Assembly (NCBI GenBank): GCA_008638375.1
Contig: CM018051.1
Coordinates: 41,824,177-41,888,176 of the forward strand
Reading direction: 5' to 3'
Source of the DNA: Nyssa sinensis
Lineage: Eukaryota > Streptophyta > Magnoliopsida > Cornales > Nyssaceae
Length of the DNA: 64,000 nucleotides
The position numbers and the translations under genes are program-made. The first letter of the stretch is position 1; each line of letters begins with the position of its first letter. Below, piece after piece: positions 37,535-48,390 of the stretch. The notes under the pieces were generated by a model, which made no database searches, was not told the DNA's origin, and saw only the letters and a list, made by a program, of their open reading frames with translations.

Positions 37535-40500
37535 TGTAATATCCCGACCCGGGATACTGGGTCATATGGCACGCATTACGAGGTAATGAAAAAGTTGTGT
37601 AAAGGTATTTACACCAAAGAGGAAAATTGATTAATTGAATAAATTAATTAATCTATGATATTGGAATATATTTAATTGTTAAAATTAAATATAAATAAGC
37701 ACACATATACACACATTATGGTGTATTGTGTGTGTATATTATGAAATGTGTATAAATATGTATATATATAAATACATGTATACAAGGAAGAATATCTATA
37801 TATATAAATTATATACATATATGAACAGTAGGTGAACAGTGCAGTGTGTGTGTGTGTGTCAGACTAGTGTGTGTTTCTTCACATGTAAGTGTGTGTATTA
37901 TATTATATGTATATATATATGAAATATCTTACAAAAATTTAATGTAAAGTGGAAAAGAGAAAAAACAAAATTGATGAGAAGTGAGGGGCTAGTGTAGGGC
38001 TACAATCAGAAAGAAGAGAAAGAGAACAGTAGAGAGAGAAAATGAGGAGAGAGAGAGAGAGGTCGGTTTCTTCCTATATAAGACAAACCCAAAACATGCA
38101 AAGCATGTTGTTCTCTCACGAAAGAAACCAAAGAAGAAGAACTGAGGAGATAGAAGAAGAGTTTGGAGCAAGAAAGAAAGAGAAAACAGTGGTGAAAGGT
38201 GAGAAAAACTCAAGCTTCTACTTTTTCTCTCTCTAGAATTTCTCTATATATAAACTGATTTAAAGCTTCCATTTTCTATATATGATATGTAGGACATATT
38301 TAGACTCGATTATCTATGGATTTTGAGCTTCAAACCACCTAAAAATACGAAACCCAGTTAGGACAGCCATTGAAGACCTTGCCCATGGCAGGTCTGAATC
38401 AACTTCCTTTAAACTTGTTTTGGAGTATCAAGGCTTCAAGAAGAAGCCATGAAGGTTATAAAAACGTGTGACCGCGACCAGAAATCACAAACAATGGCCT
38501 TCAAATAATGAGTTGTAGGTTACGGGTGTAAGACCCAATCCTTTTAACTTTGTGTTAATTTGATATTTAAGAGCGAGATATGGATCCCCATGAAGAGGGG
38601 ATCATAACAAGCCAAAGATAAGGAAAAACCATCAAGAAATGAACCTATACGACCGAACTAACAGGTCGGATTATCACCTCTTAAACCGAAACAAAGAGTT
38701 CGTTTTGAACCCTAAAACGAATGCCAAACCCTTAACCAATGTTCTAGTAATGGATTAGGGTAGAAACAGTGAGAAACAATGGAGTAGAAACCCACGAAAT
38801 AGAAGAAAAAGGGAGACTGAAACTAGGGTTTTTCAGTCGGTGGAGTGGGGAAGATGAAGACGAGTCAACTCGTTTTAAAAATGGGGCTGAGTCGACTCGG
38901 ACAGGTGGCAGCCTCTGGGCTTGCCACCGATTAATTAAAACGCCGTCGTTTTGGATTGTCGGTTGAATTAAAAGAGACCTAGGGCTGACGTCATGATGAC
39001 GTCAGCCACATGTAATAAACCGGATAGACCGATTGGGTTACCACTGAACCAGACCGGTTCACTTATATTTTAACTGAACCCTTTGGTTTTTTCTAAATTA
39101 ATTAAAATGAAATAAACCAATACTTTTGGTTATTACGGATTGACCCCTGGGCTTTAGAAAATTATACTATGGCCCAACTGAGGGAAATATTATGCAATAA
39201 AGCCCCTGGAAAATAATTAAATAATTAATTTAATTATTTAATAAATAAGGTTAAATTACTATTTTGCCCTTGTGGCATAAATAGAGCAAACGAAGTCCAA
39301 ATTAAGCATATGAATAGTATAATTTTACTATTTTGGACATTCTGAGATTAATGGTAGGGTCCGTTTTACGAGACAGGGCCCGAAAAAATAAATACACGTG
39401 AGGGGTAAATGACCAAAATACCCCTGACCCAAACCTTACAAGTTATTGGTGTAATCTTACTATCTTGGACCTTCTGAGTCCAATGGTGAGGTCCACAACA
39501 CGAAATGGAGTCCCGAAAAAAATAAAGACACGTAAAGGGGGAAAAGACCAAAATACCCCTGGTACCCCTAAAGCCGAAATGAGATCAGAGGAGGACTAAA
39601 TTGACTTTCTTTGACATCCCGGACTCAAAAATGGAGTCCAAATTACGAAACGAAGTACAGAAAAAATGACACGTAAAACGATAAATGACCATTTTGCCCT
39701 TTTACATATAACAGTCCGAATTAAATGATAGGAAAGCCTAAACCGACTTTCTTCGACACTCCGGACTCAATGGTAGAGTCTATACGACCAAAAAGAAATG
39801 TCTAAAGAAAAAGACATAAAATTTGATAAATAGAATCTGTTAGATGACTATGAACTGGAGTAATGCCAAATTACTAATACTAAGGCAAGTACGAGGAACG
39901 AAATACGAAAAGACACGACACGTAAACATGTCAAATAAATAACTTTAAATTAAAGTTAATGGAACTCCCAGAAGAGTATAAATTGAAATAAATTCAATTT
40001 CTAACACGTTAAATTATGTCATAGGTTACAAGTACGAGTTAAATTAAGTACCTATGAAATTGTGAAATCATTTTAGGATCTAATACGGTTTAAGCATAAG
40101 TTAAGGGATATCGAAATGATATTTCAATGAATGTGAAGTTGATGAGGTGTTTATGAATTGTTCTTAGGAACTACAAGGAAAGTGGGAAAGCGCATCTTAG
40201 CACTAACCCTAAAGAATCAAGGTGAGTAACCCTGTGTTTGAATTGGAGATTTAACTCCATGGATTTGAAAAAGTTTTAAGTTCAAAGATGTGAAGTATTT
40301 GAAGTTTCAAATTCAGTATTTACATGATTCAGCTTTTAATAATACTGTTTTATAACTCTATATGACATGCTCAGTGATTGTTATTTATCATAGTTTTCTT
40401 AAAACATATTTCAGCATGTCTAAAGTTTTAAATGCCAAATTATGTTAAATATCCTGAATTTGATAGTTACAAGTATTTGAAGTCCTATTGTAGAAATTAT

Positions 40501-41553
40501 ACATTTCATGTTTTTAAATACTCATGAAAGTATCTATTGAAGAAGTTATGTGATAATGTTTTACAAGATAAACGGTACTAAGTACCACCCCCTATGAAGG
40601 TTGAAATCCTTCGGGATTCAACAGTAAATGCTCGGTAGCAGGATCTAATCCCCCAGGCAAATGAGATCGACAGTATTGGCAGTAAAATGGGAGTCTGGTT
40701 CGAAACAGATTCCAACTAATTAAAGAGAAAAGATGACAAGTGATTTTGGAAATGAAAGCAGGTTTTACCCTCATTTTCAAATACATATTATGTGATTTAA
40801 AGTTTATATACTCTATCTGATGAAGCACAAGTTTTGCTTGGATATCTTAAATGTTTCCAAGTTATTTGAAATGCATATGTTTGAGTTATATACTCTATTT
40901 ATCGAAGTACGAGTTTAGCTTGAATACTTTAAATGTTTCAAAGCTATCTGTTTTAAGAATGCATGTACCTTGTATTCTAAATTGTATAAGCAATTGGCAG
41001 TGAATGTTTTACAACTCTTATGTACTAAAAACCACTGCTAATTGAAAACCCCATGACGAACACTGGAATTGCTCACAAGCTTAGATTAGCTTACCCGGAC
41101 TTTGTTCGGACCCCCCTTTCAGGTGATGCAACAGACAGGGCCTTAAGGACATCGACGATGAGTCTGGCTGTTTTTGGAAAGATATGTTTAAGTAGTTTTC
41201 CTTGAAGAACCTATAAACATTAGCAGTACCTTTTGTATTAATAGACAAGTAAGAATATGTAATAAGCCCTCAGGGCAACTGAATATGTACTGTATTAGTG
41301 TATGAAGTCTTTAAGTTTTGTTATACTCTGAATGTGTAACCATGTATGCTATGTATGGAAACAGCAGTATCGGACGGATGTGCCTAATTTAAAAATGAGA
41401 AAAGAAAAGAAAAAGTTTTTCACGCTTCCGCAATCATGTGTAGCACATCTATTCGGTACCGCTGTAGATGCGAGCCTTGTCTCGGGGCCTTCGGGTCTCG
41501 GGGCGGCGATCGCGATCCGGTAATCCGCAGAGGGTGGGTTTCGAGTCGTGACA
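37535..41553 (+). mobile_element. Solo LTR E, same family as D, nested in D
   Basis: This 4019-bp LTR runs from TGTAATATCCCGACCC to TCGAGTCGTGACA. Flanks are GTATA (37530-37534) and ATATA (41554-41558). It is recognisably homologous to D along its length but oppositely oriented, so D and E form an inverted repeat. A GA tract lies at 38045-38062. Four diverged units of a hairpin-bearing repeat lie at about 39300-39790. No gene lies within. Confidence 0.85.
39300..39790 (+). repeat. Tandem hairpin-module units in LTR E
   Basis: About four diverged units of roughly 125-150 bp each have a CGACATTCCGGACTC-like string followed by an ACACGTAAA-type string and a CAAAATACCCC-type string. The inverted repeat is clearest at 39621-39639 (GGACTC, loop AAAAATG, GAGTCC) and 39763-39781 (GGACTC, loop AATGGTA, GAGTCT). 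The same module occurs in LTRs B, C, D and F. Confidence 0.65.
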
Positions 41554-43806
41554 ATATACGTGTTATATGACCCGGTATCTTTGGGTCGGGGTATTACACT
41601 GCTGCTCATTCGAACGAACCAAGTGGCTCGTTTGAATGAACAACTGAAGCTAGGTTTGCTTGTTTTTCATTTGTTTGAATTGTTTGAATCAAAAGAAGAG
41701 TTGCAACCTCTAATCCTTGCTCGTTTGATATTTGTTTCATACTCGTTTGAAAAAACAAGTGGCTCATTTGAACGAGCATCCTTCGTTCGAATGAACCTTA
41801 CGTAATAATAGAATATTTTCTATTTTCAAGCAATTTTTGAGATCCGATCTCTCAATTATAAAGTGACGAATGTCGCGGCCTAAAATTGACCCTACACGGA
41901 TTAAGGGCAATGACCAACACTGCCATTCGGACAGGCCGTACAGAATCAAATGAATTGCACAAGAGTGATAAAAAAAAAATTTCTTGTTCTTTATATCATT
42001 GAATCATTAAATACGGAAGCTATACCAATGCAACTCATCCAATCACAAACCAAACTCTAACAAACATCAATCAGAATATCTCCAAGTGCAATTTAATCAT
42101 TATGAATCACCATTTAAGTCTAACATCATTATTAATGATACAATATCATAATATCTAATATTAAGATCAACCTTACAGAATACATATTCAAACTATGACT
42201 TGGAGTTTTACATCATCACTATTGTTTGCAGGCACATCACTAGCTGTACTAGTTGCCATTATTATATTTCCTCCCATATAGTGCTACCTGAAAAATTGTT
42301 ATAAATATAAAGTGAGCTAACTTAGCTCAGTAAGTAAATCCCCTCACTCTGTCGTGGGACAGGGTTAGGTTGGGTACTAGAATACAACCAAATAGCAAAC
42401 GAAAAAATATATGTACCAAAAGCTAGTCACAAAGGAAAATAGATCAACCAAGATGACCCATGGGTCTAAAAGGCATATCCCAAGCAATATGAATGTGGCG
42501 ATGTAAACAGTTTAGTAATTCAACAATAGGAATTTAGCCTGTACAACAATCAGTTGTCAAATATCACAAGATATCAAAAATTTCCAAATTGAATTCAATG
42601 ATAGGCTTGCAAAGAGTATCAACAACCAAAGAGTGCATCATCAAATTATGATCCATTAGAAGATACTAACAGAATAGATGCTATCAATCAGAAGGGCCTG
42701 GCTACCTTCAAACGCATTCATTTAGGTTCACCTCTCAATCCAGTTCCTGAATTGCACTAAAGCTCTTTACATATATCATGTTCTCCATGGACTAAGTGTT
42801 GGGCATCATTCCCAATCACCGACCCATAGGTCCACATCAACATCTATAGAATCAGGATGGACCTTGTGACAGACACAACTCTCGGCACTCATAATAATAT
42901 CATGATCAACAGAATTCCACAAGGAATGTACATATATGTAGAATATCAAATTCTTAGTAGTGTGAAATAAAGCAATTTTTCCAATATCCAAATCAAAGGT
43001 ATAGAAACGTGCAAGCAATCACATCAAGTATTAACAATTGAATTCTCAACATTTCCACGAGGTAGAACAAGTATCAAATTGTGGAATCAGTAAATGTCAG
43101 GTACATATAAGAGAACAAATTGGCAGCATCGAAGATATAAAATTGTGACATGGCTAAGGAATTCCACATATTAGAGTTCGGGTTTACTTATATTGGGTTC
43201 TTAGCATCGCATTCCTATGCGGTTACCATAATAGTTATCTCGTAGCTTTCTTTCCATTATCCATCATTTGGGTGATCCTATAAGCATAGATCCAAAAATA
43301 CATTGCATAATGAAATAGTTTTCATTCTAATCCCAAACATTGTTATTTAGTGTTTTAAGTTCTTTTGAACTTAGTTTATTCAATTAAAGGTCTTCAAATT
43401 CTCTATTTAGGGTTCCCTGATGCCTTATAACTTATTTGGCCCTTCAAGGGCATTATTGTAATTTACACTTTTTAATGTCCCTTATTTTTCGTACAAAATT
43501 TACGTACTCGGACTCTTTTTTGAGTCCATTCGGTCCTTATAACATTTATGTGGACTTAATAATTTCATTTTTATACTTCTGGTAACTTCATTATGTCCTA
43601 AGAATGTATTCATCATTTTTCAGTTTGTTACCGAGTCTTATTTTCCTCAAAGGGACGTTACCATCAAGTCCAGAATATTGAATATAATTAATTTAGGCTT
43701 TTTCGAATCTTAATTCGCATCTATGTGACTTACATTAAGCCTAGGGGTATTTTTTAAATTTTATACTTTCGCGTGTCACATTGTTCGATACTTTGTTTGC
43801 TAAAAT

Positions 43807-44124
43807 GGACTCTACCGTTGAGTCCGGGATGTTAAAGGAACTCAGAATATGTCACCTTTGACATTTCACTAGCTTTTGGAACACTAAGGGTGAAATAGAA
43901 ATTTTGACATTTCATATGTCTATTTTTTTGGGACTTCGTTTCACAAAATGGATCCCACCATTGGGTCCAGAATGTCTCAAAATGCTAAGGTACGTATTTT
44001 TACAGTCATTGGGGTTCAATTGGTCACTTAACTAACCATTATGACATATTTAAAATTATTCCAGTTTGCCCGTTCATATTTTTCAGGATTTAATTTCACA
44101 AATCGAACTCCGCCGTTGAGTTCG
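43807..44124 (-). repeat. Three hairpin modules in LTR F
   Basis: The three inverted repeats are GGACTC/GAGTCC (43807-43825), GGATCCC/GGGTCC (43950-43968, with one bulge) and CGAACTC/GAGTTCG (44104-44124). All enclose a six- or seven-base loop related to TACCGTT. Bases differ between copies on both arms yet still pair. Confidence 0.65.
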
Positions 44125-45357
44125 AAATGCCCAAAAATATTGGGTTGCACTATTCTTTTATTTTAATTAGCCTTCATTTGGCCTATTTTTAGCCTAAGGG
44201 AATTTTGGTAATTTTATATAATTAAAGGATTTAAAATTAATATTAAATTAATTTCTTGGGCCAATCCGTAATTAATCAAAACTGTTGGGGTCATTTCGCA
44301 ATTAACAAAAAATATTGGGGGTCATTTTACAATTTCAGAAACTATTTAAATAAACCCATTGGTTTAATTAGGTTTCAAGTGAATCGGTCCCAAACAGTGA
44401 AGAACCAACCAGTTCAATCCGATTCAATGCATCATGCTGATGTCATGTTGACGTTATCCCTACTGTTTTAATTTTTAATTCCTGTTTGGCCAAAACGACG
44501 TAGTTTTGATTTAACCTAAATCAAATTTAAACAGTGGGTCAGGACCCAGCCCGAGATCCGGCCCGTGACCCAACCCACACAGTGCCATCATCCCCAATTC
44601 TTCAGTGAGGGCTCTGGTGGCCTTCTCCGGCACCAGCAATTGTCGCTAGTTGAATTTCGGCCACTTCTCAACATGGTTCGATTCCAAATTTTATGAGGAT
44701 TCCATTTTTAAAATTCATTTCTTGATTTGAGGGGTCTACCATCACAAAATAGGGGGTTACAGTCGCTGCTCCAGCGACACCCGATTTTCTAGTGAGCTAG
44801 TATTTTTCTATTTCGAAGCTTTTCACTCACTGTTTTGAGTTTATTTTTCTTCTATAAGTTTCTAAAATCATGTGGAACATCTTCCCGTTCCTAAAACCAA
44901 GCAAATCAAACTTTAATATGTCCATTTAATTTTTCCCTCACTAAATTGAAATTCATTGTTTTCTCAATGGTTCCTTAACCATTTTTAGTGATTTAAGTTG
45001 TTGTATGTTCCAATTTTAATGCTCTGTTGAGCTATGTAGTTAGTTTCAAGCTTTAATCAAGTTAGTACAAAAACTCAATTTTTTACAAATTTGGGTCTTA
45101 AGGTTCTTAGGGTTTTCCTAGCTTAAACCTTACTGTGTTTCTTCTATTTCCTTCCCTCTATAATATAACACACATGCATGCATTTTCTAGGCTACAAACA
45201 AGCCTAAAAATGCATTTTAGGCAAGTTTTTCTAGAGAGAGAAAGTTATCTCTCTCAGTTTTTCCTTCTCTCTCTAATGTTTCTATCCCTTTCTTCTTACT
45301 TCTGGTTTCCTCTTTCTTCATTTTCTTCTTCTTCTTCTTCACTTTCTTTCTCTCAAC

Positions 45358-45360
<3 letters not shown>

Positions 45361-45408
<48 letters not shown>
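45361..45408 (-). repeat. (CT)n tract in LTR F, GA on LTR sense
   Basis: This is a 48-bp CT run. A CATGCATGCAT stretch lies about 180 bp away at 45173-45183. The arrangement parallels LTRs B, D and E. Confidence 0.9.
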
Positions 45409-45413
<5 letters not shown>

Positions 45414-45661
45414 ACCCACACACATGCACACATTGATCTATTTTATTTTTATTTCTTCACACACAATATATATATATATATATATATATATTCAGCACAT
45501 ATATACATATATATATATATATTTTTTCAATTATTGCATGAAAATTGATTGGTTGAAGTGTTAGCCTAATAGAGTGATGACACCTAGCTTTTTTGCATGC
45601 AAACATATTTATTTTTCATGGGATATATACATATCATGTGGGATATATAGAACAAAAGTGA

Positions 45662-45735
45662 TGCAGCCAACTTGGCTATTCTTTTCAGTATAAGTTTCTC
45701 TCTCCTATTTTAGTCTTGGGTTCAATTCTCTTGGC
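45662..45735 (+). promoter_or_regulatory. tRNA-like module, antisense to LTR F
   Basis: CAGCCAACTTGG (45664-45675) matches the A-box at 10 of 12 positions. GGTTCAATTCT (45719-45729) matches the B-box at all but one. The stretch ends GGGTTCAATTCTCTTGGCC, nearly identical to module H, and again lies opposite to LTR sense. Confidence 0.45.
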
Positions 45736-47471
45736 CAATAATTTTGGCCTTATTTTTTCTCTTTTTCTCTTCTTATGCCTTATTTGGCATTTAGGGTGTG
45801 TTTCTTAAATTTTTGAAATTGCGTTTCAATTGCCATACAATCTCTTGGCATTCTCGCAATGGTTTTGATTCTTACATGCTTCCTACACGCCATTTATTTT
45901 ATTTTTGATATGTTCCATCGTGTTTGGTTTATACCAAACACATGTTATTTTTAACGAAAAGTTCTCGATTAATTTTATTTCTCCTTCATGTACTTGTATC
46001 ACTTATTTATTGTCTTCATGTGTCAATTTAGTAAATTGAGATCTTATCAAGTTTTCATAGCCTTGCATTGTCTAATCTTGATGTATTTAAATATATTTTA
46101 ATTATTCTAATAGTCCATTATAATAATCAAAATAATCCCGATTAATTGCGCTCTTTTTGTGTGTTATGTTAATCTTGCTCAAGTGTACTTCATGCACTAA
46201 TTTTCTAATTTCACTTGTGTGTTAATCCTCGATTAACACTAATCATGATTTCTTATCAAGTCATGACCCTTAACATTAAATTTCATTCTCAAATCAGTCG
46301 TCTCTAATTTTGAATTTATTATTTTCATCATTTATACCTTTGCTTCTGTATTTATAGGTTACTAGTCATATGTAGCGTTGCCCATGGTTATTAAGCAAAT
46401 TAAATTATAATAATCACCATTATCGTTAATTTCTTTATTTAATTGGGTCAGGGTGTCACAACAAAAATTCATTTTTTGAAAGGAAGAACGGAGCAGAGAA
46501 AGTTCATCTTTGAGAGAGCTTTGAAATTGTTGGATTTAAGAGAGCTCCATGAGAGAACAACAAATAGTTCATATCATGCATTTCTCTACTCATTTCGCTG
46601 ATTGATTTTGATCAATTTCACATGATCCTAATCATCACAAAAAGACCCCAATTCACTTGATTTCACTATTAGAGAAGAGAGTTCAACCTTGAGGATTCGG
46701 CATTGAGCAATCGGTAGATACCAAGGTTGTGTGGATTCACAATTGTGAGAGGCCCGACCAGAAGAGTCTGAGACTAAAGGAGGATCCTGTTGTATGTAGA
46801 ATCCATCTATAAGGAGCTTTTGGATTCAAGGGAGGTTGATGGCGTGAAAGCGTGGAACCGTGCTAGAGGTACTTAGATCGTATCTAGTTTACATGTAATT
46901 CAATCTCAATCACAGTGAATTTCTTCCTTTAGCATTAGTCGACTCCAGAATTTTCCACCGAGGATAGTTTTCCAAGGTGGTTTTTCCATTATCATTGTGA
47001 TTTGCACTCTTCTCTCTTTGTCTTTACAATACCTAATTTGCTAGATATAATCGCTTAAGCACACTTGACAATTAGGTTTTCATAATTATGTTCATTGAAT
47101 ATAAAATTGATAATTGAAAACATTGATTGAGAAAATTGAATTGTAATTTGAATTGGTAAATTGTTGATTGAGCACTTATTTGAATTTTGAGTTGAATTGT
47201 GGAATTAACACTAAAATTGAACTAGTGATTCAATTGGGCTTAGTTGAATAGTATGTATTAATCAACACTAATTAATTGTATAATTAAATGACTTGGAATA
47301 ATTGATTGAATTGAGACAATAGGTGAATACTAATTGTAGTTGCAATTCTCATATTTTTTCATTTGAAGTAGTTGGTAGTGTTGCGATTGAAGATTTGGAT
47401 ATATTGAAAAATTGTACATACCTATTCAACCCCCCCCCCTTCTAAGTTAATGTCACACTAGGACCTAAACA

Positions 47472-48054
47472 CAAACAAATTTCATTAGGCATATTCATAT
47501 CCATGGCCTATTGATCTAAGAACCTTACCATGCATTCTTTTTCACCATTAGGGTACATTCTTAGGGATTTCAAGGTTGTACATTTAGTAGAGTTCAAGAT
47601 TGCATGGAGTTCGCAGCTGTGATTGAGGTTGTTTGTTTGAGGATTCGAAGTAGAGGTCTACATGAAAAGCACTTGTGGATTCAAGTCTGAGGAGATTCGA
47701 AACAAGATCAAGGCTTGAGGGATTAATTCATTGTGTCTACTACGTTTGTAATCATCGAAACTTTTCTAGTGGGTTAAGTACATATGGGTCAACACCCTAG
47801 GGTTTTCCAAAACAAATACGATTGATCTGTGGTAGTTTCCTCATCAACAAAAATTGATGTGTTCGTCTCTTTACTCTTATTGCTTTATTAGCTTTATAAT
47901 TAGTTGCCACTGATTTTTTATTGCATGCACTAGAATGCAATTCTCACTTAATCAAAGTGATAACCTTAATCATTGTTGGGTTGTTTAAAAATTGGATGCT
48001 AAATTTTTAATTTACCATCTAACCTATCCCCCCCCTCTAGGTCAAGTTTCTTAC
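47472..48054 (+). mobile_element. Third Sirevirus LTR fragment
   Basis: From about 47580 the sequence parallels the 3' part of LTR1 (ATTGCATGGAGTT, GAGGCTTG/AAGGCTTGAGG, TAATCATC strings). It ends with a C-run and TCTAGGTCAAGTTTCTTACA. It is truncated at both ends. The first 100 bp are unassigned. The gypsy pol remnant starts immediately after. Confidence 0.6.
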
Positions 48055-48390
48055 ATCTAGATACACATAGGGCATCTCAAAAACTATAGAAGAAGTTATA
48101 TGCAAAACTAAAGCAATGTGAGTTCTGGCTTCCTAGTATTTTATTCCTTGTACATGTTGTCATTAAAGATGGGATTTTAGTAAACTCACAAAAGATAGAA
48201 GCTATCATAAATCGACCTCGGCCAACTAGCATCATGGAAGTCCATAGTTTTATGAGATTGGCAGGCTATTATCATAGATTTTTCAAGGACTTTTCTAAAA
48301 TAGCAGCACCAATCACTTAGTTAACCTAGAAGAATGTTTCATCCGTATGGACTAATGAGAGAGAAAAGAGCTTCCTATAGCTGAAGAAAT
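48055..48390 (+). pseudogene. Tekay-like pol remnant: RT C-terminus
   Basis: The reading from about 48073, with one early frameshift, gives YAKLKQCEFWLPS, HVVIKDGILVNSQKIEAI and FMRLAGYYHRFFKDFSKIA. These are the thumb/connection strings of Ty3/gypsy reverse transcriptase in chromoviruses. In-frame stops follow at APIT-stop-LT. The palm with the catalytic YVDD is absent, because the fragment starts inside RT. RNase H, which should come next, is almost wholly deleted: after 48390 the reading jumps to NVVVDALSSKSLGNLA, the linker before integrase. Confidence 0.8.

Larger units (their letters stand above)
33589..41598 (-). mobile_element. Solo LTR D (reverse), split by E
   Basis: On the minus strand this LTR starts TGTAATACCCCGACCC at 41598 and ends CGGGTCGTGACA at 33589. 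It is flanked by exact 5-bp duplications CTGCT (33584-33588 and 41599-41603). Without E it is about 3986 bp. No internal domain is present, so it is a solo LTR. E inserted about 40 bp from its start. It contains a CT tract at 36897-36924 (GA on the LTR sense strand), a GCATGC palindrome at 36841-36859 and hairpin modules near 35337-35355, 35485 and 35615. LTR-end open frames near 33590-33740 are not genes. Confidence 0.85.
41871..46460 (-). mobile_element. Solo LTR F (reverse)
   Basis: On the minus strand this 4590-bp LTR starts TGTGACACCCTGACCC at 46460 and ends GGCCGCGACA at 41871. Flanks are ACGAA (41866-41870) and ACAAA (46461-46465). Copy 1 LTR reads through the site at about 8010, so the insertion is clear. 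It contains three hairpin modules (43807-43825, 43950-43968, 44104-44124), a CT tract at 45361-45408, an AT run near 45466-45491 and a tRNA-like module at 45662-45735. No internal domain or gene is seen. Confidence 0.85.
33216..47471 (+). mobile_element. Sirevirus LTR2, split by D and F
   Basis: Three pieces (33216-33588, 41599-41870, 46461-47471) add to about 1646 bp and align end to end with LTR1 (1631 bp). The start has lost its TG (TTTTAGGACC). The end keeps the C-run, TTCTAAGTTA and CCTAAACA. TTCGAA palindromes recur at 41605-41800. The two interruptions are reverse solo LTRs D (with E inside) and F. Confidence 0.8.

Noticed and set aside
45135..45548. 137-codon open frame with long Ser-Leu run
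   Set aside because: It is a translation of the CT and AT microsatellites in LTR F.
47431..47440. C-run as a possible G-quadruplex or telomere-like element
   Set aside because: The C-run followed by TCTA is the normal tail of Sirevirus LTRs (also at about 8971 and 48028).
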